Positions 47,001 through 58,622 of a DNA stretch of 64,000 nt are shown in pieces. A program made the position numbers and the translations under genes. A model generated the notes under the pieces. That model ran no database searches. It worked only from the letters and a program-made list of their open reading frames with translations, and was not told where the DNA came from. How positions within the stretch are numbered: position 1 is the stretch's first letter; each line of letters starts with the position of its first letter. The DNA comes from Neolentinus lepideus HHB14362 ss-1 (Eukaryota > Basidiomycota > Agaricomycetes > Gloeophyllales > Gloeophyllaceae): NCBI GenBank assembly GCA_001632425.1, contig KV425579.1, positions 158,334 to 222,333 of the forward strand, in the 5' to 3' direction.

Positions 47001-48034
47001 AATATCTTTTCATGCCCGGAGTCTCATAAGAACCTAACAGCTTATTAATAAAATCGCACATATAACTCATAAAAAGCAGACCTGTATAGCTCCGCAAGCA
47101 AGATGCCCAGTACTGGACTGACGTTACTCATTGTAGGAGGTCATAGATGCTCAGTACGGACCTTTAAGTCCTTTTCAAACGCAGATACGCTGGAGTTTAC
47201 CGCCTCGTCGTTATAAGGAGGGAATTCGTTGATACACTCCAAGAAACCTCCCATATCTCTGACAAGCGAGTCCAGGCATGTAGGGAAATCCGAAAGCTTG
47301 ACCCCGAGAACATCGATCGGTTTGTGCCCGAAGATGCGTCGACTTGGTCCCATTTCACTGGTCTGCTGGCGTATAGGGTGAGGGCCAAAGGGTGTCTCCG
47401 GAGATGCACTGTCATAAAACAGGTTGGCTACTTGTCGAATACGGTACCGAATCTGGTGACAGGAGAAGGCCATTCTGGCCGACCCGCCGAGAGAAAGGGT
47501 CTTGGTCTCAAGATCCCGTAGCTAGAGGGCGAGTCAACCTCGTTGATGACATGATCCGTGACAGTGCACATACACTGTCGTCCAGTGGCTCAACGCTTGG
47601 TTACGATGGCAAAGTGAGTAGGTAAGATAACAATTCAGTCGATAGCAACGTACTCCTGCCATATTTCATCCAGTTTCCGGTGAGGTCCTTGGGGCTGATT
47701 GGGTTTCTCGGTCTCTGCCATGCCTGGTGGGGCTGAGAAGCATAGATGATCAGAGTGAATCGGTACAGTGACAGACCGCAATCTTACAGTTGGGCTCTTC
47801 CACAGAATCATCTGAGGCATTCGATTCTGACAAATTACGTCAGTTGCATGGTGCTGTGCCTCTAGATTGTATCAACGGACCTTGGTCTACACTTTGCGGA
47901 GATCCTGGTACGTATGGGAGAGCCGGCATTCCTCTTAGTAGTCTTGTCAGTGACAGGACACAGATGCTTCCCGTCTCATACCTTAAGGCCTCAACATGCG
48001 CGTTCAAATTAGAAAGCGCCGAAGAGTTCGCCAT
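44066..48034 (-). CDS. Membrane-anchored WD40-repeat protein
   Basis: An intron-rich gene starting MANSSALSNLNAHVEALR, spliced to GMPALPYVPGSPQSVDQ. A helical soluble region follows (FDKPIDVLGVKLSDFPTCLD-type frame near 47290, and a 46-residue helix near 46920-47090). Four hydrophobic segments then come: ATFLSAVTASTLQYSL, GLWFSSLVLSIGAAVNCMLGL, SPLVFLVLSVLCFSIGLVVFVY and AITTAVTIFTTMGLAIFATWF. After SSSTQLEPEARRITF comes a beta-propeller with VRHIRFSPQGDVLVVW and, near the end, GASVYMWDRQTDEP, IQCLAWNPASNDTFVVGDDQGNISMWR. The start and the hydrophobic block with GLTWRQA resemble a WD40 family I recall from Agaricomycetes. Function unknown. Exons between 45700 and 44700 are short and were only partly resolved. 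Confidence 0.75.
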
Positions 48035-48898
48035 GATGAAGGACGGAGCCAACAAGGAGAAAAAGCAATCACGAACGATTAACATGTTTTATACACCCTA
48101 AATATATCAATTGATGACCAGGCGTCACTGCAATCCTCCTCATCTAGCCCTATTCGAGCAGGCGCTAGTGCCTCACCTACTTGCATGCGGGAAGAGTGGG
48201 CATTGGTGGCGATTCCAGCCAATGCGATTCTGCACTGAGTGGAAGCACCTCCTTACCCGTACTCCGTTGCACGAACAGTATCTTCCTCAACTCGAACCGA
48301 ATAGACACTGGGACCACTTTGCTCTGACTGAATCAATCGAGGAAGCATCGGATGCATGAGACCACATATCGCGAAGTTGCCTCCACTAGGATACAGAGAC
48401 GCCCAATGGACAGGTCCAAGACAATGCATCAGCAACGCTGAGAAGACCAATTGAGTTTTGCGCACGGCGATTGGTCGACATTAGTATGGGAGGCTATTCC
48501 AGCGCTCGGAGCTCGGCTTCGTTCGCCGGCCGATGCTCGGAGTCCAAGTTACGGGCGGCATAACCTAGGGCTAATTCAAGGAAACAGAAACGCGGTAGAT
48601 AAGCAGCGAACAGCGAACAGAAATGGACTCAGACGCAGACTGCAACATTAGTTGCAGAGGGTTGTAAACGTCTTCTTTGTGCTTGCACCTTGGAAATCCG
48701 AACGATTCCGCGTCTGTGGTATATGCCGACTCCTCTGAGCAGTGTGTGATGCAAGGCGAACATTGCAAGCCAAATAAGCAATTCCGATTCTAATGCCCAT
48801 CCTATGATACAGTTTATCTTTCCTTCTCACAAGCGTACACTGCAGAATTCAATCTTGAGTACAGTAGTCATTGAAACAAGTAAACGCATCCAACCTAA
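48035..48898. other. Intergenic stretch
   Basis: Open frames of up to 82 codons exist on both strands, but none is recognisable. It holds the WD40 gene promoter and the 3' flank of the tryptophan gene. Confidence 0.4.
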
Positions 48899-50449
48899 TC
48901 ACGCCTTAGCACTCTTGTATCCTTCAATGCTCATACAAACTGCCCAGGGCCTCGTGCCCTCCGTCAGAGCAGCAATCTGACTCTCGCCTATAACACCTTT
49001 CGTGCCCAGAATCACTGGCACGCCCCACTGCCCGACTAACGCCTGCGCATTCACTGCACCAGGCTCACCGTCGAACTCGACCTGCACGAAGTGATGCAAG
49101 CCCGGCTTCTGTACCTGCTGCAGCTCCCTCAAATTCGCGGAGGCGGGGACCGAGCGGATGACGAGGCATGGGATATGGGACGCCCAATGCAAAGGCGCAG
49201 ATGCTGAGAGTTGCACGGCGTCGAGCTGAGCGCAATGGGCGGCATGCACGATGTTGTCAAGAGAAGAGTCGGATGAGAAGATGCCGACGAGGAGTGGTAC
49301 AGACGTGACGTTCAGCACACTCGCAGTCCGGCGCGCGTGCGCATGGAACCACGACTCGTTCGGAGTTTCCTTGGACACAGAATCAAACTCGACCACCTTG
49401 TTCGGACGCAGCTGCCTCAGCGCAAGCGAGATCTGCGACGCCTGCTTGAGGCTCACGGCCTGTTTATGCTCGGGCGACAGGTATACTCCGACGAGGCCCG
49501 CGCCCTCTTTCGCCAACTGTAGCGCCTCCTCCGGTGTCGACACACCATCGACCTTGCCGAGAGGCGCTGCAGGCCTTAAGGTCTCCGCTTCCGTCTTCGG
49601 AGGGAGGCACAGCAGTTCGCGGATGAACGCTGTCGTGTCAGTTGCACGCATGAGCGACTCTCCTACCAGCACCGCACCGACGCCCTGGTCGATGTACTGC
49701 CTTACGTCCTCTGAGCTTGAGATCCCACTCAGAGCGCAAAGGATAACATCCCGGCCGGCAGTCATGTCTGCAAGACGGGAGGTTGTGCCCATGTCAACGT
49801 TGAAGTCGTGGAGGTTGCGGTTGTTCACGCCGATGATCTTTGCGCCCAGGTCAAGCGCAGTTTGCATCTCCGTGGCGTTGTTGACCTCGACGAGGGGCTC
49901 CATGCCCAGGCCAATCGAGTAAGAGTACAGAGCCTTCAGCTGCGGGGTCGGAAGCATGGCGACGATGAGCAAGACTGTATCTGCGCCGTGCAGGCGAGCC
50001 TCCGCAATCTGGTACTCATCGAAGATAAACTCTTTGCGGAGAATAGCAGGTCGGTTCGGGAGCGCTTCAATAGCCCGCCGTGCAAGACTCATATCCAAGA
50101 TAGAGCCCTTGAACCACTTAGGCTCAGTAAGTACCGAGATGACTGAGGCCCCACCCAAAGCATAGGTTAGTGCTTGACTGGCTGCGTTTGCGGTCAGAGC
50201 GATGTCGCCTTTTGAAGGAGATGCACGCTTAATCTCCGCCATCAAGCCTGGTTTAGGACCAGATTTCAGGCGATCAACGACGGAAATCACAGGGGGTGCG
50301 AGGTTTAGACTGAGTAGAGTGTCCAGATCGGCGGGTGTGGTCCCGGGAGTAGACTTGGCTTGCTCGACATCCTGCCGCCTCTGAGCGTAAATCTTTTGGA
50401 GGATACTGGGTGCCCCGTTGGACTTGACCGAGCCGTTTTGCGTAGACAT
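48899..50449 (-). CDS. Indole-3-glycerol-phosphate synthase fused to a degenerate PRAI domain
   Basis: A single 516-codon frame, intronless after an apparent 5' UTR intron (GTGAGT...CTGCAG just before the ATG). Residues about 14-280 are IGPS (TrpC): AEIKRASPSKGD (E72, K74), LRKEFIFDEYQI (K139), LVEVNN (E188), GVNNRNL (N210) and ALSGI with LVGESLM, so the active site looks complete. Residues about 295-516 align with PRAI (TrpF), but the KICG motif is KVDG (D301 for the catalytic Cys), HGDEP is SASAP (415-419), and the phosphate-binding C-terminus (GVDVSSGVE) is AVCMSIEG. Fungal TRP1/trpC enzymes usually also carry an N-terminal glutamine amidotransferase, absent here and upstream. It may be a diverged paralogue. 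IGPS activity is likely, PRAI activity unlikely. Confidence 0.85.
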   Translation of the reverse strand: MSTQNGSVKSNGAPSILQKIYAQRRQDVEQAKSTPGTTPADLDTLLSLNLAPPVISVVDRLKSGPKPGLMAEIKRASPSKGDIALTANAASQALTYALGGASVISVLTEPKWFKGSILDMSLARRAIEALPNRPAILRKEFIFDEYQIAEARLHGADTVLLIVAMLPTPQLKALYSYSIGLGMEPLVEVNNATEMQTALDLGAKIIGVNNRNLHDFNVDMGTTSRLADMTAGRDVILCALSGISSSEDVRQYIDQGVGAVLVGESLMRATDTTAFIRELLCLPPKTEAETLRPAAPLGKVDGVSTPEEALQLAKEGAGLVGVYLSPEHKQAVSLKQASQISLALRQLRPNKVVEFDSVSKETPNESWFHAHARRTASVLNVTSVPLLVGIFSSDSSLDNIVHAAHCAQLDAVQLSASAPLHWASHIPCLVIRSVPASANLRELQQVQKPGLHHFVQVEFDGEPGAVNAQALVGQWGVPVILGTKGVIGESQIAALTEGTRPWAVCMSIEGYKSAKA

Positions 50450-50988
50450 TTCGACCTGCAGTATGTACCATTGCGATCAGACAAGCTGGTGTCCATTGAA
50501 CATAACTTATCATGACTCACTTCCCTGATACTCAAGTTTCAATGTTATCCCCTATCGTTTACGAAACACCTTTGTCCTCCTTGTAACGCTATCATGCCGT
50601 GTAATTGAACACTCAACAAGTTGATCACAAGGTTTACAAAAAATATTCTCACCTTTGTTAGATTCTTCAGCAAAAGCCCGGCTGCGAAGACGCTTCGGGG
50701 ATAACAAGGTCGTAGACGTCCGAACTCTGAGTTTATAAACATATCCATTCCTAGGACTGAGAAGGAAACCCCAAGCACAAGAACGCGAGTTATACTTAGA
50801 CGACATCGTGGCATCTGGTCACAGGAGGTATACATGTGCAAGAGACCACAGGGTACGTTCGAGATACTCTAGAATTATGGTACACTGCAAAGAGCATAGA
50901 ATGAGGTGAACACGTAAGCGAAAAATACACTTTCCACGGATGTATAGACAAAGAAACAGATATATCCAGCAAGTTGAGATTCCATATC
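50450..50988. other. Intergenic and 5' leader stretch
   Basis: Contains the 5' leader intron of the IGPS gene (about 50455-50518 on the minus strand) and the 3' flank of the P450. No amidotransferase coding sequence is present. Confidence 0.5.
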
Positions 50989-53633
50989 CTACGCGACGAA
51001 ATCTTCCTGCTTCACCCTCCTCACAATCAACGGCACCTGCGCCGTCACCCCATCCCCAAACGGTGGGTCCACCACCGGCACCTGCAGCCCGTTCATCTTC
51101 CATGTAATGCTTTTCTTGTTCCCGTGTGAGTCGGTTTCGTAGGGCAGTGAAAAGTGCATGCGTGAAAGGAAGGTCGTGATTACTTGTTCTAGAGAAAGAA
51201 ACAGGCATTAGTGAAAACGGGCGTGAAGGAGAAGAATACATACTGATCTCCATTTCTGCGAACTTGAAGCCACTGGGAGAGAGGGGAGTCAGTATGTACA
51301 GGGCAGATATATGAAGAGGAGTGCTCACATGCATGCCCTTCCACCGCCTAGGAATGTCATCCTATCCGAGGCAAATCCGTCAACACTCAATCACCTACCC
51401 CGTTCCCTGGACTCCAAGTCAGAGGCAAACCACTCACATACTGGCATACACCCCCGGGTACTTCACCCGCCCCTCCCCATCCTCTTCCCCATCACCCTCA
51501 CTAAACATCACCCTCTCACCACTCTCCGTCAACCACCTCTCCGGCCTCCACTCATCAGCATCGGGTCCCCACACCTGCTTATTGTGGTTCGCGGCGAGGA
51601 GGGACATAATGACACTCGTGCCAGCCGGCACAGCGACGGAGGTCAGCGTCACGCCAGACGAGGACGTGATGGGGTATGCGAGCGGGAGTGTGGTGTCTTG
51701 TCGACATCTGCAATGAAACGTGGTTTCCTTGGACATGCATGAAAGGCGGGGAGCAAGGAAAAAAACGTACGTCCGACTCAACAGCGACGTCGGCGGGTAC
51801 ACCCTCAACGTCTCCCTCACCACTGCGTCCAGATACGGAATCGCCATGAGCTCATCGTACCCGATACCCACTTCCTCCCATCCAGCCTGTGTATTAGCAT
51901 AACGCTGCTTGGCTTTACGGATCTCACTGCGGAGCTTCGCCTGCACCTCAGGCTTGGATGCGAGGATGTACAGAATCCGGGAGATGGCAGTGGAGGTAGT
52001 TTCGAAGCCCGCGAAGATGATCGTGCTGGTGTATGCGTTCGCTCGGTAAGATTTTGCGCCGAAGAGCAGGGGGCATAGATACACACCTCATCTGGCCCAA
52101 CAGCTCCTCATCTGACAGCCGCTCGCTCTCTTCCGAAGACATGTTGGCTCTCACTTCTCCCTACATCTCAGCCACCTTCATAGCCTATGAAGGAAGATTA
52201 AACACTCACGCATGATACTCATAATATCCCTCCCTCTCATCCGGTCTCCCAGATCCCTTTCACCCTCCTCCTTCCCTTGCACGGGCACACCGCTCCGCTT
52301 ACTGCCTTCTACCTCAACCCAGCTCGCCCTTAGCTCACCCGAATTCAGCATTCTTGTCTTCTTTTCTCTGAAAATGCGTCGACTCCCTTTGTCCAAAGCC
52401 TCAACGACGCTTCTCATATCTTGGAACGCCTTCAGTGGGAATCGTTCCGCAAACTGGTTCCGTAGAGATGGTGACTTGATGGTGCACAGGAAGAGCGGGA
52501 CGAAGGGGCGGATGAAGATGAGACGGAGACCAGATGGACTGGGGGCGTGGTTTAATAGGCCGAATAGAGATGTGACGGTGCAGCCGACATAGATATTTAG
52601 CAGAAGTAGAATGGGTCAGAGAGATGGGAAGAAATTATTAGTTAATAAGAGGTGTGAGAGTACTAAACATGTGCATACGCGAGCTTCTGAATGGCTTCAG
52701 CATACGCACTCGTCCGCGTCGGGTCGAGCACGTTGAACGAATAACCGAGCGCTGCTTGGCAGATATACTCCAGTGCTCCGCGGGACATCCATGGAAGTAC
52801 ATTAATCTCCTTGGCTGAAATGAAAGGACAGAAGCTCAGTCCATTGAACTCAGGTCGAGATGCGGGATATATAATGAGAGATACTGACAGTCACCATCCG
52901 GGATCTGCTCAAGAAAGATCCCTGAGAGCTTATCAGCGATAGGCTGGATAATCGGTAGCAGGTCTCGCATATTTGCTAGCGAGAATACGGGGTTGAGCAT
53001 TTTGCGCTGTTTCTTGTGCTGCTCGCCTGCGTGCAAAAATTGAAAAATTAACCAGATTTATAAGGAGGTAATGAAAAAATAGAAGTGGGGACAAGAAGCT
53101 CCTACCAAGCGTAGAGATGAGGCCATCGCCAAATATGAGTTTATTAGCCCTGCACACGGGGACGGTAAGGAGGATAGATGGACGAGTGGATGATGGGCTC
53201 ACATGATGAACATATCTGTTTCGGTATAAATATGTTGTTCTTTGACAACAACATAGTGCAGAGCGAGGGGGTCAGAGACGTATAGCTGCTCCGCCTGAGG
53301 GTCGGTGGTTCAACCATGCACACAGTTGATTGTACCTCGATGCACTCACTCCGAGCAACGCATGGACTTTCACTACACCTCCGTACTTCTCTGCGAGCTG
53401 CAAGTTATAATACCACCCATCCTGAAATATCCGCCCAAAGTTTCCTGCAGCCACGAGCCGCGTCAATATCTCGAAGACGCGCTCTACATCCAACAGATAA
53501 ACGCACCCTTGAGCCAGTGGTCACTCTCTGGTCCCGGAACTTCTGCCAACGGTGATTTGGGCCTCCTCGTCCTCCTCGCGACCACCCATATTACGAAACA
53601 GAGAAACAGCGAGACGACCAGGCTCGGGACCAT
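50989..53633 (-). CDS. Cytochrome P450 monooxygenase
   Basis: An intron-rich microsomal P450. The first exons are 53633-53507, 53444-53350 and 53294-53203. The N-terminus MVPSLVVSLFLCFVIWVVAR is a membrane anchor, followed by the proline hinge PGPESDHWLKG. The C-helix WxxxR position is GEQHKKQRKMLNPVFS. The I-helix is AGFETTSTAISRILYILA, the K-helix ExxR is VVRETLRVYPPTSLLSR, and the PERF region is WRPERW. The heme loop FLGGGRACMGFKFAEMEI is split by an intron, with the axial Cys in RACMG. The last exon gives EQVITTFLSRMHFSLPYE and ends RRVKQEDFVA. All key motifs are intact, so it should be functional. Substrate unknown. It lies 4.3 kb from a UstYa-like gene, which could mean shared secondary metabolism. 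Confidence 0.93.
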
Positions 53634-55314
53634 GGCAGATGAGAGCTAAATTCATGCCAATACATCATTGATAGACACTGACCGAGGTGTGAGGGCTGTG
53701 CGGGAGTTGCCGAGAAGCGGTGTTGTGCACGAGAAAGGATCAAGGACCCGGTGTACCCTCTCACCGCCGCCTGTTCTACGTGCCCGAGGAATTTAGTATG
53801 GGCAATCATTGACGTATCTCTAGGGAACATTGTGATTAATAGTATGATACGGGTGGTAAAATCACATCTCCTGCTTGTCGTTATATAGATACTGCAGACA
53901 GTGAACTCATATATCCAAGCCACGGTATATGTAACGGGCACGGTTGTTGCGAGACCGCGCCCGGCACCTAATAGAACATAACGAGACTCGAAGAGACCCT
54001 CAACGGACTGAGAGAGCAAGAAAAGGTGTCGGTTACTGGCGTTGGCAAGACAAAGAGCTACGAACTACCGCGACGCAACGAACTGGACTACGTTACGTAA
54101 GCATGGGTGGCCTTGGCCATTACACTGGGCACTAAGGGACACTAAACAGGATGGTGATGGTGTCGAACGGCACGGTGTGGATCCAACTACCTAGATGGGC
54201 TTGCTTTTGCGTCCGCAGTCCCATGTGTAGGAAATCTGAAGGTCTCTACACTGTCTTGTTAGCCGGGGTCGTGAAAATGTGCATCCCTGCTCAGCAGCAT
54301 TCTCGAAGATCCATAGCACACCTGCAAGGAAGCTAAGCACGATGGTGCAGTGATCTTCGATTGATCAAGGCAAGATGGTCAAGTTAAGGTGGTCGAGCCA
54401 CTTGTGCTGCGTTGTATGGCAACCATCATCAATGAACGAACTGGCCATCTCGGTAATGTTTGTATGACTTCAGCAGTTGTGGCCGGTCAACAGAGCTAAA
54501 TGGCCACGGCTTGAACAACAAATAATAAGTATGACATGTTTTGTTCTAAAAACCAGCAGTTATACCTTATACGAGTCCCTAAAGCCGGTACAACTACATT
54601 AGAGGCCGTTCTCCAAAGTTTCAGGTGTTTCGATTTGTTCAAAGCTCCCTCATGTGGCAATCACGCCTTGTCCAACTTCAATCAAGGCCATCACTGAGGC
54701 AAAATACATACTTTGAGAAGCCTAGACGGGCAATCATGAGGGCACGTGGAAGGCGGGAAGAGCCCGGCCTTCTAGTGAACCCAGTGCCTGGCGCTGTCTA
54801 ACGCATGCGTTTGACAGCGACGACGCACTAGCGGAGGCAAAGTGTAGCAACGTACATTAACGTTAGCCTTGACGCCCACAACGAGAACATATAAAGAGGA
54901 GCGCACAAAGAGACAGAATTCCTATTCCTCACCTCGATGTCAGTCAGTCCGGATCCTCGTGATGCATCAAGGTTAAATGGGGAACCGAATCGAGCGGAGC
55001 ATTCGGCCAGCTCCTGACAAGCCAACGGCGATAGCCGCGGATGGATTGCCTTGTGCAGACCGATGGTGGGATGACGGTGGAAAATGCAAAGAGCCCTCGC
55101 TGCACTGCGTCCCACCAGGCATATGACTTTAGCGCCGATTCGCATCTACATCTCAGGCTGTCCGCTCTCACCGCACATCACCGTTGACTCCACACGCGCC
55201 CTCGCCTGAGCCCGCGGATTGATTGATCTTCTTCGACGGATAGCTCTTTAGCTGCGTCGAACGAGCCTCGCCCTCCCTCGTCTCCTCACCGGCCACCTCC
55301 CTCTACCTTCCACA
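53634..55314. other. Intergenic stretch
   Basis: No gene supported. A TATAAAGAGG sequence lies at 54891-54900, but the following sequence gives no gene until 55315. Confidence 0.4.
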
Positions 55315-56582
55315 ATGGTTCTGTCCAACGACATGGCGGCCCTCATCGGGTTTGGGTGCGAGGCAGTCTTGTATGGTGGGTAACGCGCTCATTTGTTGCG
55401 ATCATGCTTCATGATCTTCTCTAATTCAATCCCCCCACTGCTATCATCCAGGCGCCTACTGTATCATCTTCTTGACCTCCTCGCACATCCTTCTTCGACG
55501 TAAACGGAATCACAAGTTCAGAGACCCGCTCGTCTGGGTGAACACGCTTCTATTCCTCACATGTACCGCCCATTTCGCCCTCGAGTTCAACCATTTCTAC
55601 GTCACCCTCGTACGTTCTCCATTCTTCCATTCCATTCATCTGACTTACTTTGGAGCCCAGTCATCCACGGGTGTCGCTGGGTACGCGAACGAGACGAAGA
55701 AGCTCTTTGGCGCGGACCTCCTTATCTCCCTCGCGGACCTATTTGGCGATGCAGTTCTCATCTACCGGTGCTGGCTTGTCTGGGGGCGCTCATGGTGGGT
55801 CACCATCTTGCCCGCTCTCACGTCCATTGCAGGGTTCGGTGCGTTCATCAGTTCTCTTCTCCCGAAAGTCTCAGGCTCACTGATTATCAACCCCACTCCC
55901 AATCCTACGTTGATCCATTCTTGATTCGAACACCTCAACACAGCCTGCATCATGGAGCTTCTTCATCTCCTCCTTAGCATCAACCCCGACGCCCCTACAG
56001 CACCTGCGTCCATCGTTCCGCTCGGCATCGCTGGCTACGTCCTCCCAATGTGCACAAACGTCTTTGTCACGGCTCTCATCGCGGCTCGCGTATGGTGGAT
56101 TGCCCGTGCGAGCCGCGAGTACTCCGATATCAGCTCGTCCTCACAGACGGTCTATCGGGCTATTAGTATTGTGATTGAAAGCGGAGCGCTATATTTGGTG
56201 GTACAAATCACGTTTGTGGTACTCTTTTCGATGGGACACCCTGCGCAGGCGATCTTGGCTGTCATTGCAGTGCAAGTATATGTGCGTTTGCCCTCTTCCA
56301 TAGTCTCGATCTTCTCTTCGAAGCTCACCTGGTCCTGTGTATTCGCAGGGTATTGCGCCCACCCTGATTATCATCCGCGTCGGCCTGGGCTATGCTGCTG
56401 ACAACACAACAATCAACACGCAGACCCGCATGAATTGGAAGCGGCCTTCAATGTACCGCCCTAGCCGCTCGCAGTACACGAGTCACACGACGGGCTTCAG
56501 TACAACTGCTGCAGGCACCGATGTTGAGCTTGTAGACACAGATACCCTTGAGGATAGGAAGAAATTTGCCGTTGCTGTTTAA
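55315..56582 (+). CDS. Seven-transmembrane protein of an Agaricomycete-type family
   Basis: Five exons (55315-55375, 55452-55609, 55661-55838, 55944-56281, 56349-56582) give 322 residues with all junctions in phase. Hydrophobic segments include ALIGFGCEAVLYGAYCIIFL, VNTLLFLTCTAHFALEF, DLLISLADLFGDAVLIYRCW, WWVTILPALTSIAGF, IVPLGIAGYVLPMCTNVFV, YLVVQITFVVLFSMG and AILAVIAVQVYGIAPTLIII. DAVLIYRCWLVWG is a motif I recall from many basidiomycete 7TM proteins. The C-terminal cytosolic tail is Ser/Thr-rich. The role is unknown: receptor-like or transporter-like. Confidence 0.85.
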
Positions 56583-57911
56583 TGTTAGTGATGATATTGA
56601 TGATGAGTGGGAGATTTGATTTTCTAGGATATACATCTGTCGCGATACCTTGTATATCAGGAGAGTTGTGGATTTAGTTAATTTATGTTGTATTGAGTTA
56701 TGAGAAGATCGGGGTTTTTTCTGCTGCAGCGAAAATTGTCTTGAACGGAATCGTATGTACCGATGGTTGAGCAGCTCGATCCACAGGGACGACGTCGAGG
56801 ACTGAGAGGGCTGGACTATGAGCGGGGACTCCAAATGAATGTGGGACCCAGACAAGCGTGATGATCGAGTCCGATAGACATAGTTTTCAAAGGGCTAGCC
56901 TTAGGCCTTTGTCAGAATTGGTCACAACCAGGATTTTGAGGTTGTGAAGAATATCCGTCGCTGGAAATACCTTGGGCTCCATGAATAACATCCTAATGGT
57001 CATTTTTATGCGATGCAGCTCGGTCCTGCTACACTGGCAGAAGGGGGTGTCCAAATCGATGTGATGGTCAGAAACGGGCCACGAACGAGATGAGACATGT
57101 TACCCGCGGCTGGAACGCGAGTTATAGTCGAGATAGATTGTCGTCCGTCATTTTGAGCATTATATGCGCTGTTACAAATAATTTCGGTAACCAAGGGGCA
57201 GAGCATCCGCGTCCGCGATGGTGTCGTTCAAGAGGTGATAGGATCTTCAGCGTCCGAAATGGACAGCCAAGTCCGCGTCGCGGAAGGAGAGGTGGAGAGA
57301 GCGTCTCACGAGGTATGCAAGGAAGATGCGTCAGGTCGCCAAATACTTTCGCAGATAATGGATAACTGAGCAATAACCAGTCTTGACGAGCGACAGTCGT
57401 AGAGGCAGCTGAGCTAGAGTTTTCTAATGGATTTTCATGCGCGTCAGCGGCGTCACACGTGTGCCGCCGTCCATGGCGACAAAGAACCGTCGTCGAGAGT
57501 ATGCCGAAAATGGCCGCCAGGGATTCCAAGGTGTTAAAATCAAAGCCAGGAACCGTCAATGACAAGTACAGCCTCGGAGGAGAGATGGGGGAGGGGGAGG
57601 AAGTCGCACCGACGAGGACAAAAGCGCGGTATATATACGCGTCGGACGTGAAGGGTGAGCACAGAGCTTGAAGACGTGTGTTGACGTCATGCCGTCATTG
57701 TAAAATGTCTTCGTGGACACAGGACGCAGGCGCGTCACGCGTCGTGACGGTCACAGATCAGGTGAGCGTGACGAAGAACTTAAATTTAGGGCAGGCTTTT
57801 GTCCCGCACTAGTCACGAGTTCTCTTTTATAGATAAGAGCATAGAATAGTTCGTATAACAGTGTACAAGGAATGATACAATAGAAAGGGACACATCAATA
57901 ACTCTAGGTCA
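56583..57911. other. Intergenic stretch
   Basis: Nothing supported. A 147-codon minus frame at 57122-57565 lacks any recognisable feature. Confidence 0.4.
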
Positions 57912-58622
57912 TTATGCATGAGTATCCTCCGGGTGAGGCCAATCGATCGTCGGTGCCGGATTCTCCAGCAAATACTTCCTGACCTTCGTCCAATCCCTAC
58001 ACCGATGGATACTCCCTACTCCACTCCCACCATGCTCCCACTTTCCGTCCAGATATCCTGGGTGATCCTCCTCTAACGTTGTATCGGCATAGCACCGTAT
58101 AACCTGCTGCAGATACCGCAAACAGTGCTGGAAGTGCTCCGCTGCCCCCGTCCGATTGCGGACGAACGCGACACGCATAATGTCGAGACAATGCATCTGG
58201 TGGACCATGGATACGAGAAAAGTGGTGTTCTTATGCGGGCCGAGGGGTGTGAACCCGTCAGAGGGGAAGAGTGTGCCCCATTGCGCGTCGTCGTATAGGT
58301 CGAAGTGTGGCCGGCCATTTGTCAGTTCGAGACCGACTTCTGGGAGGTACAGCGGCAGCTGGTCCGGGTGATCGTGTCCGATGTAGCCTGTGAAGGGGGC
58401 GGTCAGACTGTGATCGGTGGAAGGGCTTGGAACCTGATATGAGAGCGGATTCAAGGAGGAAGAAGACTTACTATATTCGCGATTTGGAGGGACGAGTTTG
58501 CTCAGTACCCTGACATTGTACCAGGTGAAACCGACATTTAGGAAAGTAATAGTGAATGCAGCGACAAGGAAGGCCAACTGAGGGCCTCGAAACGACCAGC
58601 CATGACTCTGTCGTACGGGCAT
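57912..58622 (-). CDS. UstYa-like oxidase (DUF3328 family)
   Basis: Two exons (58622-58472, 58387-57912) separated by an 84-bp GT-AG intron give 208 residues. A single N-terminal transmembrane helix (PQLAFLVAAFTITFLNVGF, about 14-32) is followed after splicing by NREYSYIGHDHPDQLP. The family signature HXXHC occurs twice, HQMHC at 113-117 and HFQHC at 135-139, followed by LRYLQQVIRC. UstYa-type proteins catalyse oxidative cyclisation or chlorination steps in fungal RiPP (dikaritin) and other secondary-metabolite pathways and often sit near P450s and small precursor genes. A start 24 bases upstream at 58646 is possible. The domain call is firm; the pathway is unknown. Confidence 0.9.
   Translation of the reverse strand: MPVRQSHGWSFRGPQLAFLVAAFTITFLNVGFTWYNVRVLSKLVPPNREYSKSSSSLNPLSYQVPSPSTDHSLTAPFTGYIGHDHPDQLPLYLPEVGLELTNGRPHFDLYDDAQWGTLFPSDGFTPLGPHKNTTFLVSMVHQMHCLDIMRVAFVRNRTGAAEHFQHCLRYLQQVIRCYADTTLEEDHPGYLDGKWEHGGSGVGSIHRCRDWTKVRKYLLENPAPTIDWPHPEDTHA

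Noticed and set aside
49614..49740. Loss of a catalytic Glu in IGPS (ALSGI instead of AESGI)
   Set aside because: I recall the ALSGI form in ordinary fungal IGPS domains, so it is not evidence of inactivation.
49251..49922. 223-codon plus-strand frame over the IGPS gene
   Set aside because: It is the antisense shadow of a clear enzyme gene.
50450..50988. Glutamine amidotransferase domain upstream of the IGPS gene as a separate exon
   Set aside because: No frame here shows a CGICLG-type or other amidotransferase motif; the region fits a 5' leader intron and intergenic sequence.
57122..57565. 147-codon minus-strand open frame
   Set aside because: No recognisable motif, Arg/Ser/Pro-rich composition, and no supporting promoter or splice structure.
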